Shown here piece by piece: positions 59,975-64,000 of a stretch of DNA of 64,000 bases. The notes under the pieces are model-generated. The model did no database searches. It had not been told where the DNA came from and worked only from the letters and a program-made list of their open reading frames with translations. The translations under genes were made by a program, and so were the position numbers. The stretch's first letter is position 1. Each line of letters opens with the position of its first letter. The stretch is from an uncultured Gammaproteobacteria bacterium (lineage in GTDB: Bacteria > Pseudomonadota > Gammaproteobacteria > Nitrosococcales > Methylophagaceae), in assembly GCA_905479985.1 (NCBI GenBank), contig CAJQOM010000035.1, positions 57,168-121,167 on the forward strand, in the 5' to 3' direction.

Positions 59975-62317
59975 TTATTTAACTTTAAATTGAGATGCTA
60001 AAGTTTGTAGTTCTTTAGACATGGATAATAAATGCTCACTGGCTTCAGAGGTCTGCTTAGTACCCTCTTGTGTTTTATCTGTTAGTGAACTAATTCTGAC
60101 AACGCTCTGATTAACTTCTTCAGCGACAGCACACTGTTCTTGAGAAGCTGAGGCGATCATTGCATTCATATTATCGATATCGGCGACTTTAGATTCAATA
60201 TTAGCTAAAGCTTGGCCAGCAGAAACTGCTTTCTCTAAACCGGCATTAGCCATATTACAACCCTCATCCATGACTTTCACGGCCTCTTTTGAGCGGGCTT
60301 GTAGTTGGTCGATAATATCCTTTATTTCTTGTGTGGCACCTTGAGTTCGAGCAGCTAAAGTGCGGACTTCATCGGCAACAACAGCAAACCCGCGGCCTTG
60401 TTCTCCAGCTCTCGCTGCTTCGATTGCTGCGTTGAGTGCAAGTAGATTCGTTTGCTCAGCAATGCCTTGTATCACAGCTAGCACGGAACCAATGCTTTCA
60501 CTGTCTTCGTCTAGGCTATTGATGACACCAGAGGCCGACGTTAAGCTATCAGCCAACTCAGTAATTGTCGAAACAGCTTCATCAACAATTCTCGTACCAG
60601 CCTTAGTATCTTGGTCAGCAATCTTTGTGGCTTCAGCACCCTGTTTAGCTGTGCTCGCAACTTCGCCAGATGAGGCTGCTAGTTCAGTAATTGCCGTTGC
60701 AACTTGGCCAGACTCTGAACTTTGTATCGACATATTGCTATCTGAATCGTAAGAAAGTGCTTTGACTTGCTCAGTTGAAGTAGTAATTTCATTCGTTAAA
60801 GCAGTGAAGGTTATTAGAACCTCAGAAAATTTTTCTAACATCACATTGATGCCCAAAGCTATTTCCTTAGCTAATGTACTGTTACCCGGAGGAGTTAACC
60901 GCTGGGTTAAATCAACATTATGAGCTTCGATATCTTTAGCAATATATTGTAAGGAGGCTGTTACATATTGAAGCGGTGTTACAAAAGTAGAAGCATATCT
61001 GAAGCCAATATATGCGGTTAATGAACCAATAATGGCTAAAGCCGCAAGGGACCAGAACAAAATACTACTGACTAAATTTGTGACGGGTGAAAAGGCTTCT
61101 TCGCGATCATTTTCACTAATAATGACCCAGTTCAAACCATCGATTTTCAAGGGGGAATAAGATGATAGAACTTGGTGGTGACGATAGTTTTCAGAAGTGT
61201 CGTGACCTGTTTCACCAGATAAAGCTGATTTCGCAGCATGGGTATTTACTTTTTGTAAACCAATAGACGTTTCTTTTTGATTAATAAGTTCAATGGTTTC
61301 AGCTGACATGTTGGTGTCTTTGAGTACTTCTAAATAGTGTGTTTTATCCTCAATCAAAAAGCGGCTCATACTTCTCATGGTAAGGTCATCTGCAACCAAG
61401 TATGTCTCACCAAACTTTCCCATACCTGCATCAGCCCAACGGTTAGAATAAGTCATAATTGAGTTGATGCGATCAACGGGCATTTGCATAATCAACACCC
61501 CTACTTTTTTCTGGCCATCATAGATAGGCGAGGAAATAAAGGAAGCAGGATCCATATAAGAGGGTGCATAAGGAGCGAAATCAGTTAAATGAACAGAATC
61601 CACTTCATTAGAAGCATTGGCTTTTCGGAACGCTTCACCAATGCCACTATCGGCGTATGGGCCTGTTTTTAGAGAGGTCGTATAATCAAGCTCTTTGAAT
61701 ACGGAATAGATGATATCGCCACTATCAACATCAACTAAAAAGATATCGTAAAAAGCAAACTCATTTAAATATTTACGGAAATGGGGATGGTATTTACGAT
61801 GCAGTGCACTATAGCTCGAGCCATCAGCAACAGCCATTAAACTATCTTTTTCACCAAGGGCTTCAGCGTTGTTAGAAATATAGGCATATTGCAAGGCAAT
61901 CGAGTCATTGTCGAGTTGCGAAATAGTGCCTGATACATCGAAGTTCTGGTTCATGTTTCTAGATGTATAACGTTCACCAAACTCACAAGTATAAAAGTTG
62001 TTCAGGCTTTGTTTCTCTCGCGAACCAACTAGTGCCAGGGTCTCTTCTCGGTAACGCTTAAAGGCGGTGTTAAGCCCCTTCATCGCATCGATGACCATGG
62101 TGTCATCAGAAAAAGTTTTAGCTTGAGCTGACAATTGAACAAAATAAGATTCAATTTCAGCTTTTTTACTTTCGCGTAAGGATGATAACTGCTCGATGAC
62201 TTGTTGCTCGACAATCTTTTCACCTTCCTGGCTCGAAATCCAAGCGATAAGGAGAGTAAGAAGTAATGCTGGAATAATGCCAAATATTAAAAAAATGCGT
62301 GAGAGTTGTTTTTTCAC
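59975..62317 (-). CDS. Methyl-accepting chemotaxis protein with large periplasmic sensor
   Basis: A 780-aa chemoreceptor. It has an N-terminal membrane helix (7-27) and a long periplasmic Cache-type sensor domain (about 30-410). A second helix (about 412-435), a HAMP linker and the cytoplasmic signalling coiled coil follow. The hairpin tip has [19 protein letters not shown] and [15 protein letters not shown]. The ligand cannot be predicted. No C-terminal CheR-tether pentapeptide is present (ends QFKVK). The start is GTG at 62315-62317. A sigma-28 (FliA) promoter match lies 51-77 bp upstream, so it is probably part of a flagellar regulon. Confidence 0.93.
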   Translation of the reverse strand: MKKQLSRIFLIFGIIPALLLTLLIAWISSQEGEKIVEQQVIEQLSSLRESKKAEIESYFVQLSAQAKTFSDDTMVIDAMKGLNTAFKRYREETLALVGSREKQSLNNFYTCEFGERYTSRNMNQNFDVSGTISQLDNDSIALQYAYISNNAEALGEKDSLMAVADGSSYSALHRKYHPHFRKYLNEFAFYDIFLVDVDSGDIIYSVFKELDYTTSLKTGPYADSGIGEAFRKANASNEVDSVHLTDFAPYAPSYMDPASFISSPIYDGQKKVGVLIMQMPVDRINSIMTYSNRWADAGMGKFGETYLVADDLTMRSMSRFLIEDKTHYLEVLKDTNMSAETIELINQKETSIGLQKVNTHAAKSALSGETGHDTSENYRHHQVLSSYSPLKIDGLNWVIISENDREEAFSPVTNLVSSILFWSLAALAIIGSLTAYIGFRYASTFVTPLQYVTASLQYIAKDIEAHNVDLTQRLTPPGNSTLAKEIALGINVMLEKFSEVLITFTALTNEITTSTEQVKALSYDSDSNMSIQSSESGQVATAITELAASSGEVASTAKQGAEATKIADQDTKAGTRIVDEAVSTITELADSLTSASGVINSLDEDSESIGSVLAVIQGIAEQTNLLALNAAIEAARAGEQGRGFAVVADEVRTLAARTQGATQEIKDIIDQLQARSKEAVKVMDEGCNMANAGLEKAVSAGQALANIESKVADIDNMNAMIASASQEQCAVAEEVNQSVVRISSLTDKTQEGTKQTSEASEHLLSMSKELQTLASQFKVK

Positions 62318-62367
62318 TTTATAGCCTTTATGTAGGGCGTGAGTCCTTTCACGGCGATTTTTATTAT

Positions 62368-62394
62368 TTATCGGAATGTGTAACCGAATTTATA
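62368..62394 (-). promoter_or_regulatory. Candidate sigma-28 (FliA) promoter of the chemoreceptor
   Basis: On the minus strand TATAAATT, 11-bp spacer, TCCGATAA. The -10 matches GCCGATAA at 7 of 8 places and the -35 matches TAAAGTTT at 5 of 8, with exact spacing. The start would be about 43 nt upstream of the GTG. Confidence 0.65.
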
Positions 62395-62437
62395 TGCCAT
62401 TGGCTTAAATCTACGTATCGGCAATATGAATGAAAAC

Positions 62438-62547
62438 TGTAGCGTTCTCCGTCACAAAAAGAAGTGTTTATGAGCAAAGGAAAACATTATACCCAAGAGT
62501 TTAAGGTTGAAGCCATCAAGCAAATAACAGATCGTGGATATTCAGTA
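62438..62547 (+). mobile_element. Truncated IS3-family element, left end
   Basis: A candidate left end beginning TGTAGCGTTCTCCGTCA (62438-62454) is followed by an ATG at 62470. The first 26 codons read MSKGKHYTQEFKVEAIKQ and then I-T-D-R-G-Y-S-V, the standard start of an IS3-family OrfA transposase. After 62547 the homology stops abruptly: the helix-turn-helix that should continue is gone. OrfB and the right end are absent. Confidence 0.7.
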
Positions 62548-62682
62548 CTGGTTGATATGACTCATAACAAGACGCTGTTGTCGCCGCTATCGCGGTTGGG
62601 ACAACCAACAGTTACTTTTTTGATTAAGGTTCTTAATAATTTTGATAAAGTTTTCCTAGAGATTCTCTCTAAGTTTAAGTGA
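62470..62682 (+). pseudogene. Broken transposase OrfA fused to unrelated sequence
   Basis: The reading frame stays open for 70 codons, but only about the first 26 are transposase. The remainder (from LVDMTHNKTLL) has no feature of OrfA and runs into AT-rich DNA. It is almost surely non-functional. The junction near 62547-62560 marks the point where ordinary bacterial sequence ends in this window. Confidence 0.7.
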
Positions 62683-63040
62683 ATATGATTTTTGTCTGAG
62701 TATTTGTGTTTCAACTGGGTTGTTGTTTATCTTCTTATCTTGTCTTTTGATCTTACTTCTCATCTTTTCACTATTATCTAAACTTCCAAGGTTTGACTCT
62801 TAACTACTGTTTTAAATATATACCGTGTAGCCCATTATGATTTATTCTCATAATTTTTTCTTCCTATTTTGGAATTCAATCATTTTGAATTTTAAGAACA
62901 GTAACAATGACGGATGCTACGTCGTTATGTATATTTTTCTTTATTTTGAAGTTGTTTAGTTCCTTACGGAAACGCCGTAAAAACCATAAATATAATATAA
63001 TCTACTCGTAATCTATCAATTATCAATTTATCTAGAGTTA

Positions 63041-63372
63041 AAACGAAACCCTAAACAATCGGTCTGAAGAAACCAATAAAGCGATTGGTTGCAAGATGTG
63101 CGTATTAGAAGGAGTTTTACAATTTATAATTTATATGCATATTTTTCTATCTATCTATCTAATTTTCTGAAATCAATTTATTTACCTTTGCATCTTTCTG
63201 TTTTTACACTTAGCGTCAGCATATATAAATATCTTTCTATATTTATATATATATTGTCTTATCTATCTAACTTTCTATCTATCTTACTTATCTTGCTATT
63301 GATTTATTTATCCATACATCTAAACGAACCGCAATCAATCAGTCTGAGGAAGCTATTAAAGCGAAAAAGATG
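63041..63372 (+). repeat. Two diverged direct copies of a short interspersed unit
   Basis: A block of about 55-60 bp at 63041-63101 recurs in diverged form at 63321-63372, 280 bp away. The shared core is CAATC-r-GTCTGA-r-GAA followed by TAAAGCGA and then AAGATGT. Copy one contains an extra perfect stem (63071-63077 with 63084-63090). Confidence 0.65.
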
Positions 63373-63560
63373 TAAAGAAATCTCTCAACTTAAAATGTAT
63401 AATCCGAACTTATGATTAAACAAGTCATATGACATAAACGTTATACTTTTTATATTACTTATAAAGGCATATTATTTTGTATAAAGTTCACGTCATATGT
63501 TTTTTTTTTACAAGTTTGGGTTAAACATTTTTACTCAAGAGATTTCTTCAGGTCTTTTGC
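63364..63560. repeat. Foldback inverted repeat of about 195 bp
   Basis: The left arm 63364-63440 and right arm 63483-63560 are imperfect inverted copies centred near 63462. Matching landmarks are GAAATCTCT at 63377-63385 with its complement at about 63538-63546, and CATATGAC at 63426-63433 with its complement at 63492-63499. There is no ORF inside. It resembles a miniature foldback/MITE-like structure. Confidence 0.65.
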
Positions 63561-63689
63561 TATGAGATGTGAATTGTGAGTATTTATGATTATTTATGAA
63601 ATCTTTTCCCAAGTCTCTGTTTAACACGAAAGATTTTAATACTTTTATAGATAGTGATCTTTTTATCTATTTACAATCTATATATATAC

Positions 63690-64000
63690 ATATATCTGAT
63701 ATTTTAACAATCAATCTATTTATTTATATTTCTGTCTATCTATATATACATCTGATATTCTAACAATCAATCTATTTATCTATATTTCTGTCTATATATA
63801 TGTCTGATATTCTAACAATCAATCCATTTATCTATATTTCTGTCTATCTAAGGTTTCCGAAGCTCTATCTATCTAAATATATATCTGATATTCTAACAAT
63901 CAATCTATTTATCTATATTTCTGTCTATCTACCTATATATATATGTCTGATATTCTAACAATCAATCCATTTATCTATATTTCTGTCTATCTAAGGTTTC
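63690..64000 (+). repeat. Tandem satellite with higher-order structure
   Basis: A core of about 45 bp beginning TCTGATATTCTAACAATCAA recurs at 63695, 63751, 63803, 63884 and 63946, with variable TATA/CTAT filler between. Two core variants (AATCTATTT and AATCCATTT) alternate in the last copies, giving a dimer period of 143 bp (63803 to 63946). The last bases of the window (CTAAGGTTTC) repeat 63847-63856, so the array continues beyond the right edge. Confidence 0.85.

Larger units (their letters stand above)
62683..64000. other. AT-rich, gene-free terminal region with microsatellites
   Basis: This 1.3-kb stretch has no credible gene. It is far richer in A+T than the rest of the window, with CTAT/ATCT tetranucleotide runs (for example 63147-63162 and 63255-63290), AT dinucleotide runs and two structured repeats listed separately. 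A 108-codon open frame at 63089-63415 is composed of these repeats (Tyr/Leu/Ser/Ile-only) and is not a gene. The composition and repeat types are unusual for a bacterial chromosome. Confidence 0.75.

Noticed and set aside
63061..63110. Hammerhead ribozyme in the interspersed repeat
   Set aside because: CUGAAGA is followed by a good stem, but the required GAAA after it is replaced by GCAAG. In the second copy GAAA is present but stem II does not pair at the required positions.
63089..63415. A 108-codon plus-strand open frame
   Set aside because: It consists of Tyr, Ser, Leu and Ile from CTAT/TATA repeats, has no ribosome-binding context beyond chance and ends in the interspersed repeat. It is an artefact of microsatellite composition.
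63690..64000. CRISPR array
   Set aside because: The repeated core is 45 bp and AT-rich, the distances between copies vary (56, 52, 81, 62 bp), and the filler is itself low-complexity TATA/CTAT sequence rather than unique spacers. No cas genes are nearby.

Overview
The window reads as a chromosomal segment of a low-to-mid GC gammaproteobacterium. The evidence is conserved gene order: hisC-tyrA-aroA-cmk, ileS-lspA, rimP-nusA-infB-rbfA-truB-rpsO-pnp, glnA-(DUF4124)-ntrB-ntrC, maf-rng-yhdP-tldD, leuS-lptE-holA-proA-nadD-rsfS-rlmH, and coaD/ferredoxin next to rsmD-M16-M16 facing ftsY-ftsE-ftsX-rpoH. Family content (DUF3579, DUF2909, monofunctional TyrA, class II type AroA) would fit a marine Thiotrichales/Piscirickettsiaceae lineage such as Methylophaga or Cycloclasticus. 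That placement is inference; no rRNA is present to check it.

Layout. 1-4.6 kb: aromatic amino acid and nucleotide genes ending in a terminator after cmk, then lspA and ileS (to 7.4 kb). 7.5-14.4 kb: single genes (membrane-anchored amidohydrolase, DUF3579, CBS protein, prfC, small secreted protein, photolyase, aquaporin Z, DUF2909). 14.6-23.5 kb: the long transcription/translation operon rimP to pnp, preceded by two tandem terminator-like hairpins. 23.7-25.3 kb: a divergent pair (PKHD-type hydroxylase and a His-rich lipoprotein) lying between the nusA operon and an initiator tRNA gene. 25.6-30.6 kb: nitrogen regulation, with visible sigma-54 promoters and NtrC palindromes upstream of both glnA and ntrBC. 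30.6-48.1 kb: a nearly continuous minus-strand block of RNA modification/decay, envelope, NAD, proline and tRNA-charging genes. 48.1-52.2 kb: smaller accessory genes, including a voltage-gated cation channel whose selectivity filter looks calcium-type. 52.3-59.7 kb: coaD, rsmD, an M16 peptidase pair, then ftsYEX-rpoH on the plus strand. 60.0-62.3 kb: a chemoreceptor with a FliA-type promoter.

The last 1.4 kb differs from everything else. A truncated IS3-type transposase start (62438-62547) runs into very AT-rich DNA that holds CTAT microsatellites, a 195-bp foldback inverted repeat and a higher-order tandem satellite that continues past the right edge. This looks more like eukaryotic repeat DNA than a bacterial chromosome. 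It may be a contig-end chimera, possibly from a host or co-sampled animal, or an unusual repeat expansion.

Most of the window is ordinary core genome. The points worth a second look are the natural TFEDWTD filter of the channel, the NtrC/sigma-54 circuit, the split metY-rimP locus, the U1-U72 initiator tRNA, the PP-loop/TusA thiolation pair and the right-end repeat block. All start choices, motifs and positions were read directly from the sequence; no database search was run.
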